Assembly: GCA_027310625.1 (NCBI GenBank) | Contig: DAIDAM010000010.1 | Coordinates: 1-47,313 of the forward strand | From: a bacterium | GTDB lineage: Bacteria > Patescibacteriota > Minisyncoccia > UBA6257 > 2-01-FULL-56-20 | DNA length: 47,313 nucleotides | Reading direction: 5' to 3' | Shown here: piece by piece, positions 28,673 to 36,940 of the stretch | How the letters are laid out: every line of letters starts with the position of its first letter | Position numbering within the stretch: the first letter of the stretch is position 1 | The notes under the pieces: model-generated | The model's input: the letters and a program-made list of their open reading frames with translations, nothing else | Told to the model about the DNA's origin: nothing | Databases searched by the model: none | Translations under genes and position numbers: made by a program

Positions 28673-28801
28673 GCCGACGGGATTTTTCGGAATCGCGGTT
28701 CGCTCGCTCCTGCGGCTCACGCCCGCCGCGCTCTCGGCGAAAAAATCCTTCGGATGCCGAGCTTTTTCGCCTCCGAGAGCTTCCGAAAAATCCCGTCGGC
28801 T
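28673..28801. repeat. Palindromic element with 20-bp perfect terminal inverted repeats
   Basis: GCCGACGGGATTTTTCGGAA...TTCCGAAAAATCCCGTCGGC. Confidence 0.85.
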
Positions 28802-28828
28802 GATACAATAAAGTTAATCCAAATCAAA

Positions 28829-29407
28829 ATGATCTACACCGTTTCAGGGAAGCTCGCCGAGAAAAAAGACAATTTCGTGGTTGTTGATGTCGGCGGAGTG
28901 GGATTGAAACTGACGACGCACAAGCGAGCGCTATCAAGTTTGCCGTCCGTAGGCGCGGATGTCAAATTATTTTCCTATCTTTACGTCCGCGAAGACGCGC
29001 TCGACCTTTACGGTTTCCTGAACGAGGAGGAACTGAATTTTTTCACGCTTTTGAATTCGGTCGCCGGCGTGGGACCGAAATCGGCGCTTTCCATCCTTGA
29101 AATCTCGGAGCTGAAGGAACTTGCCGCCTCCATTCAAGAGAACCGCCCGGATTTATTGACGCGCGCCTCGGGCATCGGCAGGAAAACGGCGGAGAGGATA
29201 ATTCTCGAACTCAAAAACAAAGTACTCGCCGAAAAATCGGCGGAGGCGGTGAAAAAAATGGAATCGGATGCGGATATTGTTGAGACGCTCGCCGGACTCG
29301 GCTACCGCCGCGAAGACGCAAGAAACGCGCTTCAGAAAATAGACAAGTCGATTGCCGGGCTGGAAGCGCGGCTGAAAGCGGCGCTGAAGATTTTGGGGAA
29401 GAAATAA
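28829..29407 (+). CDS. ruvA: Holliday junction helicase subunit RuvA
   Basis: MIYTVSGKLAEKKDNFVVVDVGGVG; HhH VAGVGPKSALSIL. Confidence 0.95.
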   Translation: MIYTVSGKLAEKKDNFVVVDVGGVGLKLTTHKRALSSLPSVGADVKLFSYLYVREDALDLYGFLNEEELNFFTLLNSVAGVGPKSALSILEISELKELAASIQENRPDLLTRASGIGRKTAERIILELKNKVLAEKSAEAVKKMESDADIVETLAGLGYRREDARNALQKIDKSIAGLEARLKAALKILGKK

Positions 29408-29431
29408 ATCGGCGACTTATAAATCAATTTT

Positions 29432-30325
29432 ATGTTCGTAACGCTGAGCTTGTTGGCGGGGTTGATTTTAACCCTCGTCAATTTCGCCGACAAAACAATT
29501 GTCAGTAAATACGTCAAAGATTGGCGCGTCGCCGTAATATTCGGCGCCGTTGCCGGGGGAATTTTGGCTTTAATAGTCCTGCCTTTCAACACGCCGTCAT
29601 TATCGGCGAACGATATGTTCCTCGCCGTCGGGGTCGGCGTAATATTGTTTGTCGGCTACTTCATTTATTGGAAGGCGATTTCGATATCGAGCGCGTCGTT
29701 AATCGTGATGCTTTTTCAAATGTCTCCGATTTTCACGCTTGTATTCAGTTTTTATCTTCTCGGCGAAAAATTGACCGGCGCGCAACTTTTCGGGTTCGGC
29801 TTGATATTGCTGTCGACGACAGCTTTATCAATAAAGAAAAATTTACAAAGCAGCAAACTTGAAATAAGCGAGGCGTTTTTCCTTGCTTTTGTTTCGAGCA
29901 TATTTTTCGGGATAGCGGGGGTCATCGCAAAATACATTGTTTCGGAAACTGGTTTCTTTTCAGCAACCGTGTTGGAAAGCGCCGGAGTTTTTATCGGCGG
30001 CGCGATAACACTACTTTTATCTAAAAGTATGAGGGAAAGCTTTGTTTCGATTTTCAAAACCAATTGGGGCTTGCCGATTTTGTTTATTTTCGGCGTAGAA
30101 TTACTTTATTTAAGCTTCCGTTTTATTTCATATGCCGCAACGTTTCTGGGCCCCGTTTCGATAGAAAGAGTTCTTGAAAACGCGAGAATATTTTTCGCGC
30201 TGATTATCGGCTTGATATTGTCGAAGCTGATTCCCTCCATATTTGTTTCAGAAAAAGAAAACTTTACGCCTCTTAAAATAATTTTTGCAATCATTCTTTT
30301 CTTTGGCGTCTATCTGATTTCTTAA
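29432..30325 (+). CDS. EamA-like membrane transporter
   Basis: Multi-TM DMT-type protein. Confidence 0.7.
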   Translation: MFVTLSLLAGLILTLVNFADKTIVSKYVKDWRVAVIFGAVAGGILALIVLPFNTPSLSANDMFLAVGVGVILFVGYFIYWKAISISSASLIVMLFQMSPIFTLVFSFYLLGEKLTGAQLFGFGLILLSTTALSIKKNLQSSKLEISEAFFLAFVSSIFFGIAGVIAKYIVSETGFFSATVLESAGVFIGGAITLLLSKSMRESFVSIFKTNWGLPILFIFGVELLYLSFRFISYAATFLGPVSIERVLENARIFFALIIGLILSKLIPSIFVSEKENFTPLKIIFAIILFFGVYLIS

Positions 30326-30354
30326 ATACAAAATTTTCGATTATTATTTACGAT

Positions 30355-31770
30355 ATGAAACTAACTTTCTACGGCGGGGTCGGAAGCGTTACGGGGTCGA
30401 ACTACCTTCTTGAAGCGCGGACCAACGCAGACCTTACGCAAACGCACGCAGAAAATGGAAGTCCGCGTAAGTCCGCGTCTAGTCAGCGTAAATCTGCGGT
30501 ACTGGTGGACTGCGGGATGCAGCAGGGCAGCCACTTTGCCGAGCGGAAAAATTTCGAGCCGTTTGCCTACGACGCCTCAAAAATTGACGCCGTTTTCATC
30601 ACCCACGCGCACATCGACCACATCGGTCTTTTGCCGAAGCTTTTGAAAGCCGGATTCAAGGGAAAAGTTTATTCCACGCCGGCGACGAGGGATTTCGCGG
30701 AGCTGATGCTCCTCGACTCCGAACACATTCTTGACAAGGAAGCGGAACGCGAAGGCAAGCCGCCGCTTTATAAAACCAATGACATTCAAAATCTGATAAA
30801 GGTTTGGGAGGGAATCGGGTATCACAAGCCGATAAATGTCGGCGGCTTCGCCGTCGAGTTTTTTGACGCCGGACACATTCTCGGTTCGGCGATTATTCAT
30901 GTGGAAGCCAACGGGAAAACAGTCGTTTTTTCCGGCGACCTCGGCAATTCGCCGGCGCCGATAATCCAGCCGACGGAAAAAATCGCTTCCGCCGATTACT
31001 GCCTGATTGAGTCAACCTACGGAAACCGTCTGCATGAAAACATCGGCAGGAGACAAGAGGAACTCGAGGACATTATCGAAGAAACCGTCAAATCCGGCGG
31101 GACGCTGATGATACCGGCGTTCGCGCTCGAGCGCACGCAGGAACTTCTTTTTCACATGCACGAACTTTTCGAGAAGGGACGCGTGCCCAAAGTGCCGGTG
31201 TTCATTGACAGCCCGCTAGCCATCAAACTGACGACGGTTTACAAAAAATACGAGGCGAGTTTCAACAAAGAAATCGTCAAAATGGAACGCGACGGCGACG
31301 ATATTTTCAATTTTCCGGGCCTGCGCTTCACACTGACGACGGAGCAATCGAAGGAAATCAACGACGCGCCGCAGCCGAAGGTGATTATCGCCGGCTCGGG
31401 AATGTCGAACGGCGGCAGGATTTTGCACCACGAGATGCGCTATCTCTCCGACCCGAAGAGCGCGATACTTTTCGTCGGCTATCAGACAGCCGGCTCGCTC
31501 GGGAGAAGAATTCTCGACGGCGCGAAGTCCGTCAGAATTTTCGGCGAAGAAGTTCCTGTCCGCTGCCGCGTCGCCGAAATCAGCGCTTACTCCGCGCACG
31601 CCGACCAAGGACAGCTTTTGGATTGGCTGAAACCGATGCGCATATCTCTCAAAAAAATTTTCGTGGTTCAAGGCGAGGAAGGTTCGAGCGAGGTGCTGGC
31701 CCAAAAAATCAGGGACAATTACGCCGTGGAAGCGGCAGTCCCGAAGCTCGGAGAGAAATACGTGCTATAA
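30355..31770 (+). CDS. Metallo-beta-lactamase/beta-CASP nuclease
   Basis: HAHIDHIGLLPKL; beta-CASP region. Confidence 0.9.
   Translation: MKLTFYGGVGSVTGSNYLLEARTNADLTQTHAENGSPRKSASSQRKSAVLVDCGMQQGSHFAERKNFEPFAYDASKIDAVFITHAHIDHIGLLPKLLKAGFKGKVYSTPATRDFAELMLLDSEHILDKEAEREGKPPLYKTNDIQNLIKVWEGIGYHKPINVGGFAVEFFDAGHILGSAIIHVEANGKTVVFSGDLGNSPAPIIQPTEKIASADYCLIESTYGNRLHENIGRRQEELEDIIEETVKSGGTLMIPAFALERTQELLFHMHELFEKGRVPKVPVFIDSPLAIKLTTVYKKYEASFNKEIVKMERDGDDIFNFPGLRFTLTTEQSKEINDAPQPKVIIAGSGMSNGGRILHHEMRYLSDPKSAILFVGYQTAGSLGRRILDGAKSVRIFGEEVPVRCRVAEISAYSAHADQGQLLDWLKPMRISLKKIFVVQGEEGSSEVLAQKIRDNYAVEAAVPKLGEKYVL
30413..30500. repeat. Palindromic element family 3, copy 1 (in frame)
   Basis: GCGGACCAACGCAGACCTTACGCA...GTCAGCGTAAATCTGCGGT. 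Confidence 0.7.
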
Positions 31771-31785
31771 TGAACTGATAAAGAA

Positions 31786-32190
31786 ATGTCACTGATGGGC
31801 AAAAATTTCAAAGGATTGCGGAATAGAATCAACCGCACGCAATATCTTTTTACACGCTTCATCATTTTAGCGTTTTATGCGGCGTACTTCGTAGTTTTTA
31901 TTCCTCTCATTGCCAATGCCACTTTACCATTTACAATTGGCAGTTTTCTCTTTGTTGCTTTAGCCATCACTATTGTTTTGAGCGCGGTGCTATTCGGATA
32001 TGAAATCTATTGGGCTGTGTGGAGATTTCATGATCTCGGTAGAAGCGGATGGTGGGCTATTTTGAGCTTTATTCCATATCTGAATTTTGTAACATGGCTT
32101 TTTCTGCTATTTTTGAAGGGCAATAAAGGACTGAACAAATACGGAGAAGAACCCGGCAGGGTCACGATAAAGAGTCTATTCGGTTATTAA
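31786..32190 (+). CDS. DUF805-like membrane protein
   Basis: WRFHDLGRSGWWAILSFIPYLN. Confidence 0.75.
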   Translation: MSLMGKNFKGLRNRINRTQYLFTRFIILAFYAAYFVVFIPLIANATLPFTIGSFLFVALAITIVLSAVLFGYEIYWAVWRFHDLGRSGWWAILSFIPYLNFVTWLFLLFLKGNKGLNKYGEEPGRVTIKSLFGY

Positions 32191-32195
32191 TCGAC

Positions 32196-32795
32196 GTGCT
32201 TGAAAAGAAAAAGAACAACAACCACAATCACGGGTTTTATCACCTGAAGTACAAAATCTGCGTCTCCGGCGCGGCGGAGACCTCGCGCATGGCTCCGGAG
32301 GCGATGGAGAAAGTTGAAGAACTCGGGCGGCTCATCGCCAAGCGCGGAATAATTTTGATAACGGGCGCGACGACGGGCGCTCCCTACTGGGCGGCGAAGG
32401 GCGCGAAGGAAGCCGGCGGTTTCGTCATCGGCATTTCGCCGGCGTATTCCAAAATCCAGCACGTGAAGACCTATCATCTGCCGCTGGATTATCACGACAT
32501 CATAGTTTACACGGGTTTCGGATATTCCGGACGCAACCTCCTTTTGACGCGCGCCTCGGACGCTGTTATCACTGTTGCTGGGCGGATCGGAACGCTCAAC
32601 GAGTTCACCGACGCCTTTGAAGACGGAAAACCTCAGGGCGTTCTGCTCGGCATGGGCGGGACGACGGATATGCTCCCGGATATTTTGGAGCGCGCCGGCC
32701 GCGGCCGCGGCAAAGCGTTTTTCGGGAAAGACGTGGAGCCCCTGCTTGATAAAGTGGTGGAAATGATAGTTGAGGAAGAAAAAGAGCTGGAATAA
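32196..32795 (+). CDS. SLOG/LOG-family nucleotide-binding protein
   Basis: GIILITGATTGAPYWAAKGAKEAGG; VAGRIGTLNEF. Confidence 0.75.
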   Translation: MLEKKKNNNHNHGFYHLKYKICVSGAAETSRMAPEAMEKVEELGRLIAKRGIILITGATTGAPYWAAKGAKEAGGFVIGISPAYSKIQHVKTYHLPLDYHDIIVYTGFGYSGRNLLLTRASDAVITVAGRIGTLNEFTDAFEDGKPQGVLLGMGGTTDMLPDILERAGRGRGKAFFGKDVEPLLDKVVEMIVEEEKELE

Positions 32796-32887
32796 ATAAT
32801 TCCTAATTTCCAATTGAATTGAATCATAATTTCGTATCATAATTTTGTTTGGTGCGGGGGAAAGGTCGTATAATAATAGAAGTCATT

Positions 32888-33148
32888 ATGGCTGAAAAAA
32901 AAGAAAAACCAATCGGCGCCGTTACTCACTATTACGGTCATCTCGGTGTTGCGATTGTGAAATTCAGTAAGGCGGTGAAAGTCGGCGACAAAGTTCATTT
33001 CCGGGGCGCGACGACGGATTTCAACGAGACGATAAATTCCATGCAGTACGACCACAAGCCGATTGAGGCGGCGAAAAAAGGACAGGAAGTGGGAATTAAA
33101 GTCGGCGACAAAGTAAGGGAAGGGGACGAGGTTTACGCATCCGAATAG
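32888..33148 (+). CDS. Translation elongation factor-like (EF-Tu domain II-like) protein
   Basis: MAEKKEKPIGAVTHYYGHLGVAIVKFSKAVKVGDKVHFRG. Confidence 0.75.
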   Translation: MAEKKEKPIGAVTHYYGHLGVAIVKFSKAVKVGDKVHFRGATTDFNETINSMQYDHKPIEAAKKGQEVGIKVGDKVREGDEVYASE

Positions 33149-33249
33149 CGCGCCTCCGCCTTTGGCTGCGGCAATCCGAATGCGCCCATCCGAATCAGAC
33201 TTTCGGGGCATTCGGATGTAATTCGGGTTGTTCGTATCGCTTCAATTTT

Positions 33250-34347
33250 ATGGCTAACCGGAAATCTTTTTGGGGCAGCGTGGGATTGCTGACGGCGACG
33301 ACCATCGGCGCGGGAATGTTTTCGCTGCCTTACGTTTTTCAAAAATCCGGCTGGCTGCTTGGAATTTTTTACATGGCTGTTTTGGGCGCGGCGGTGATTT
33401 TCGTTCACTGGCTTTACTGGCTCGCGCTCGCGCGGGTTGACGAGAGAAAACGCCTGCTCGGCCTCGTGCGCGAACGCCTCGGAAAATTCGCTTACTACTC
33501 GGCGATAATTTCCGTCGTTGGCGGACTTTTTTTGATTCTCGTCGTTTATCTTATTCTCGCCGAGATTTTCGGGAAATTGATTCTTCCTTCGCCGCTTGAA
33601 AATTTCGGCGCGGTTTTGTTCTGGATTGCCGCGACCTTCCCGCTCTTTTTCAATCTGCCGCGGGTTATCGGCGCGGAATTGTGGGGAGCGGTTTTGATGG
33701 TTCTTATAATTCTTTTCGTTTTTTTGACGGGAAATTCCGGACTTTCCGCCGCGCCAACGATAAACATTCAAAACTTTTTGTTTCCTTTCGGCGCGGTGCT
33801 TTTCTCACTGACGGCGTGGACGGCGATAGAACCGATGTTTGAGTGGGACAAAAAGAACGGCGGCGCGCTTTCGAAGCTCGCGCTCGGAACAATAATTTCC
33901 GCGGCCGCCTATCTTCTTTTTACCTTCGGGATTCTCGGCTCCGCCGGCGCGATTTCGGAAGACACGCTTTCCGGGCTCTCGTCGTGGCCGTCGTGGAAAA
34001 TTCAACTCCTCGGCTGGCTCGGAATTTTCGCCATCTGGACTTCGCACGTGCCGATAAGCATGGAACTCAGAAACGAACTTGAAAAAGACCTCGACTTGCC
34101 GCCGTCATTCAGTTTTTGGATCGTCGTTTTTCTTCCGCTTCTACTCCTTTTTACGGGTATCTTCAGTTTTTTGGGAGCGATAAGTTTGGCAGGAGGATTT
34201 TTCTTGGCGCTGCAGTACGTTTTTATCATCCTCGTCAGCAAAAAAATTCTCGCTTTGTCGGCGACAAAAAAGTTTTTTGCGAATATGCTGATCCTCGTTT
34301 TTCTTGCGGCGGCGGTTTACGAAACGTGGTACTTCGTAATAAACTAG
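33250..34347 (+). CDS. Amino-acid permease (TyrP/aromatic family-like)
   Basis: GSVGLLTATTIGAGMFSLPYVF; ~10 TM. Confidence 0.75.
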   Translation: MANRKSFWGSVGLLTATTIGAGMFSLPYVFQKSGWLLGIFYMAVLGAAVIFVHWLYWLALARVDERKRLLGLVRERLGKFAYYSAIISVVGGLFLILVVYLILAEIFGKLILPSPLENFGAVLFWIAATFPLFFNLPRVIGAELWGAVLMVLIILFVFLTGNSGLSAAPTINIQNFLFPFGAVLFSLTAWTAIEPMFEWDKKNGGALSKLALGTIISAAAYLLFTFGILGSAGAISEDTLSGLSSWPSWKIQLLGWLGIFAIWTSHVPISMELRNELEKDLDLPPSFSFWIVVFLPLLLLFTGIFSFLGAISLAGGFFLALQYVFIILVSKKILALSATKKFFANMLILVFLAAAVYETWYFVIN

Positions 34348-34421
34348 GCAGATAAAGCTCTCGTAGTTTCCGCCAAAGGCGGATCCGCCTCGGACGGACA
34401 ATGGATTTCTGCACCTTTTAC

Positions 34422-34493
34422 GCCCTCATAGTTTAATGGATAAAACGCGAGCTTCCGAAGCTTGAGATCGAGGTTCGATTCCTCGCGAGGGCA
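34422..34493 (+). tRNA. tRNA-Arg(CCG)
   Basis: Cloverleaf-compatible; anticodon loop TTCCGAA; T-arm CGAGGTTCGATTCCTCG. Confidence 0.9.
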
Positions 34494-34501
34494 CATAGAA
34501 A

Positions 34502-34570
34502 GGTGCGAGGCAAGCAGAGTGCGACCCTCCGAAGGAGGTGATGCAGGTTCAATTCCTGCCGAGAGCACCA
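34502..34570 (+). pseudogene. Degenerate tRNA (probable tRNA-Arg(CCG) relic)
   Basis: GGTGC/GCACC ends, CTCCGAA loop, T-arm GCAGGTTCAATTCCTGC; anticodon stem and D-arm disrupted. Confidence 0.5.
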
Positions 34571-35018
34571 TTTCGAATTCGAAAATTGCAAGCCAGAGGA
34601 AGCCGCCTCGCTGCGCTCGGCGGCTCGCGCGTATCGCATTTTCGGCTCAAAACGGAATTTGCTATTTCGCTTAAGGGGAAGAAAAATTTTTAATCCAGTA
34701 CGAATACGAAAACCCAGAAAAAGCCCTAAAATGTGGGCTTTTTCTGTTGCCACGATTTGTGCCACGATTTGACCATTTTCTAATCAATACCTTTCACACC
34801 CCACCCTCTTCGTACCAGGTCCGCTGCGTCTCGACGCACGCGCGGCAGGTAGGGATTTTTTGAATACGCCATTTTCATAGTCTAAACGATGATGGGTGTT
34901 TCCAAGCTATTGAACCATGGGGGGTTGACAATTACATTATATTCTGTCACAATTGCCGCGTAATCCTGATGGATTATAAAGTTCTTTAACCCTCAAACCC
35001 ACTAAACAGGAGGTCAGT

Positions 35019-35204
35019 ATGACGAGCGAAAAGCGGATCAGTTGTGCGGCCCAGATCATGGCCGCCGTCGGGGTGTTGCTATGGATAGGAGCGACGATAT
35101 ACTTCGGGTTCTATCCCGCCACCATTATCATCGCGATGACCGCTGTTCCGGCGACCATCTACAACATCGTGCGCGAAGCCAGGAGTGCCGAACCCGTGCG
35201 GTAG
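35019..35204 (+). CDS. Small two-TM orphan protein
   Basis: SD AGGAGGTCAGT; two hydrophobic segments. Confidence 0.6.
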   Translation: MTSEKRISCAAQIMAAVGVLLWIGATIYFGFYPATIIIAMTAVPATIYNIVREARSAEPVR

Positions 35205-35233
35205 GTGGCAACTCGACAGCGCCTGCGATCCAA

Positions 35234-35268
35234 AGCCCCAAGCGGAAACATGTTTCCGCTTGGGGCCC
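35234..35268. terminator. Hairpin GCCCCAAGCGGAAACATGTTTCCGCTTGGGGC
   Basis: Perfect inverted repeat downstream of ORF 35019. Confidence 0.7.
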
Positions 35269-35516
35269 CTCACTTTTTCTAAAATTGAAATTGTTGTCAT
35301 TATTTTCTACATTTGATTCATTCAGGGTATTCACTTCGCGAATTCTTGGTTGGATTTATTCGCCGCCAAAGGAAAACTTGAAATTGTCAGCGGTGCGGCT
35401 CCGCCGTGTTCCGGATTTTTCGCGGGGTGGGTTCCTCGCCGCCGCAGGCGCGATGGATTCGCACTAATTCAAGTATCCTGCACAAAAGGAAAGCCGCCAT
35501 TGCTGGCGGTCTTGTT

Positions 35517-35795
35517 CTATTTGCTCGGGCTCGGAAGTTTTCTCACCCTCAGAATTTTTGCGACTTCCTTCCCCACGCTCTCTGGGCTTTCTTCGATCAG
35601 CTTGAGAAGCAGCAAAGCAGTGGTGCGCGGCCTTGCGCCACGTCTGCCTTGTTCCCAGTTCTTGAGGGTGGATAGAGGAATCCCGAATGTCCGGGAGAAT
35701 TCTTCTTGTGTCATCATCAGCTTTTTGCGTATCTCCCTTACACTAACCTTGATTTCGAAGTACCTTTTTTCAAAGAGCGTGGCACGTTTTTTCAC
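35517..35795 (-). CDS. XRE/HigA-like HTH regulator
   Basis: MTQEEFSRTFGIPLSTLKNWEQGRRGARPRTTALLLLKLI; SD AAGGAGGTTTGCGTT before GTG. Confidence 0.8.
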   Translation of the reverse strand: MKKRATLFEKRYFEIKVSVREIRKKLMMTQEEFSRTFGIPLSTLKNWEQGRRGARPRTTALLLLKLIEESPESVGKEVAKILRVRKLPSPSK

Positions 35796-35875
35796 AACGC
35801 AAACCTCCTTAGGTTGTCCACGGGTTTTTTATACCGCACCTAAAGAATAAAATGTCAAACTGATATAATTTCTTT

Positions 35876-36502
35876 ATGACCAAACCCGAAGCGCTGAAAA
35901 AGCTCGAGGAAGAAATCGCCGCCGACGCTTCCCTGCCCTTGCGGGAGTCAAATTTGGTTTTCGGGGAGGGAAATCCTGATAGCGAAGTTATGTTCATCGG
36001 CGAGGGGCCGGGATTCGACGAAGACAGGCAGAAGCGGCCCTTCGTCGGGCGTTCGGGACAGCTTCTGCGGAAAAATCTCCGCGCTCTCGGCTGGAAAGAA
36101 GAAAGCGTTTACATCACAAACATCGTCAAACGCCGGCCGCCGGGAAACCGCGACCCTCTGCCCGACGAAATCGCCGCCTACGAGCCGTATCTCGAAAAAC
36201 AAATCGAAATTATTAAGCCGAAAATCATCGTCGCCCTCGGCAGATTCGCGATGAATTATTTCCTGCCCGACGCCAAAATCAGCCGCGATCGCGGAAAAAT
36301 TTTCCGCTTCAAGGATTTTCTCGTTTATCCCGTTTATCATCCGGCGGCGGCGCTCCGTTCCACCGCCGTTCTCGGAGAAATGGAAGACGACTTGAAAAAA
36401 CTCCCGCAGATAATTGAGAAGGCGGACAAACTCCTTGCCGAAACAAAGCCCGAGCCGCCGCGCGTAAAAGAATCGAAAATAAAACAGGAGAAGTTATTTT
36501 GA
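35876..36502 (+). CDS. Uracil-DNA glycosylase, family 4-like
   Basis: VMFIGEGPGFDEDRQKRPFVGRSGQLL; VYHPAAALR. Confidence 0.9.
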   Translation: MTKPEALKKLEEEIAADASLPLRESNLVFGEGNPDSEVMFIGEGPGFDEDRQKRPFVGRSGQLLRKNLRALGWKEESVYITNIVKRRPPGNRDPLPDEIAAYEPYLEKQIEIIKPKIIVALGRFAMNYFLPDAKISRDRGKIFRFKDFLVYPVYHPAAALRSTAVLGEMEDDLKKLPQIIEKADKLLAETKPEPPRVKESKIKQEKLF

Positions 36503-36570
36503 GAAGCTTACGAAAGTACGAAATGGTACGAAAGTACGAAAATTATTTCTCGGTGATATAATTAACGTAA

Positions 36571-36921
36571 ATGAACTTTTCGCTGACATACTTGGTCGGG
36601 AGATTTTTTTACCGGATTTACGATTTTTTTCACCATTGGTACGCCGACGCCTCGCGGGTTTTTTTTCACAAACTCGTTTCGTTTCTGGAGTCGCTTGACT
36701 ATGCGTTTGCCCTGAAAATCACGCTGCGCTACTTTTTCCAGCCGCTTTTCAAGGACTACACCGTTATCGGGAGGATTATCGGCGTCGTTTTCAGAACCTG
36801 CAGGATTCTCGGAAGCTTGGCGGTTTATTTCCTGATTTTGGTCGTTTTTTCAATCGTGTACATTTTCTGGCTTGCCCTGCCGGTCGTTTTAATTCTCTAT
36901 GTGATTGGTTATTCGTCATAA
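36571..36921 (+). CDS. Hypothetical membrane protein
   Basis: ORF; hydrophobic C-terminus. Confidence 0.55.
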   Translation: MNFSLTYLVGRFFYRIYDFFHHWYADASRVFFHKLVSFLESLDYAFALKITLRYFFQPLFKDYTVIGRIIGVVFRTCRILGSLAVYFLILVVFSIVYIFWLALPVVLILYVIGYSS

Positions 36922-36940
36922 ATTATCTGTTATTGGTCAC

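Noticed and set aside
34344-34765. Minus-strand ORFs over the tRNA region (GIEPASPPSEGR, REESNLDLKLRKLAFYPLNYEG)
   Set aside because: Typical spurious translations antisense to tRNA genes.
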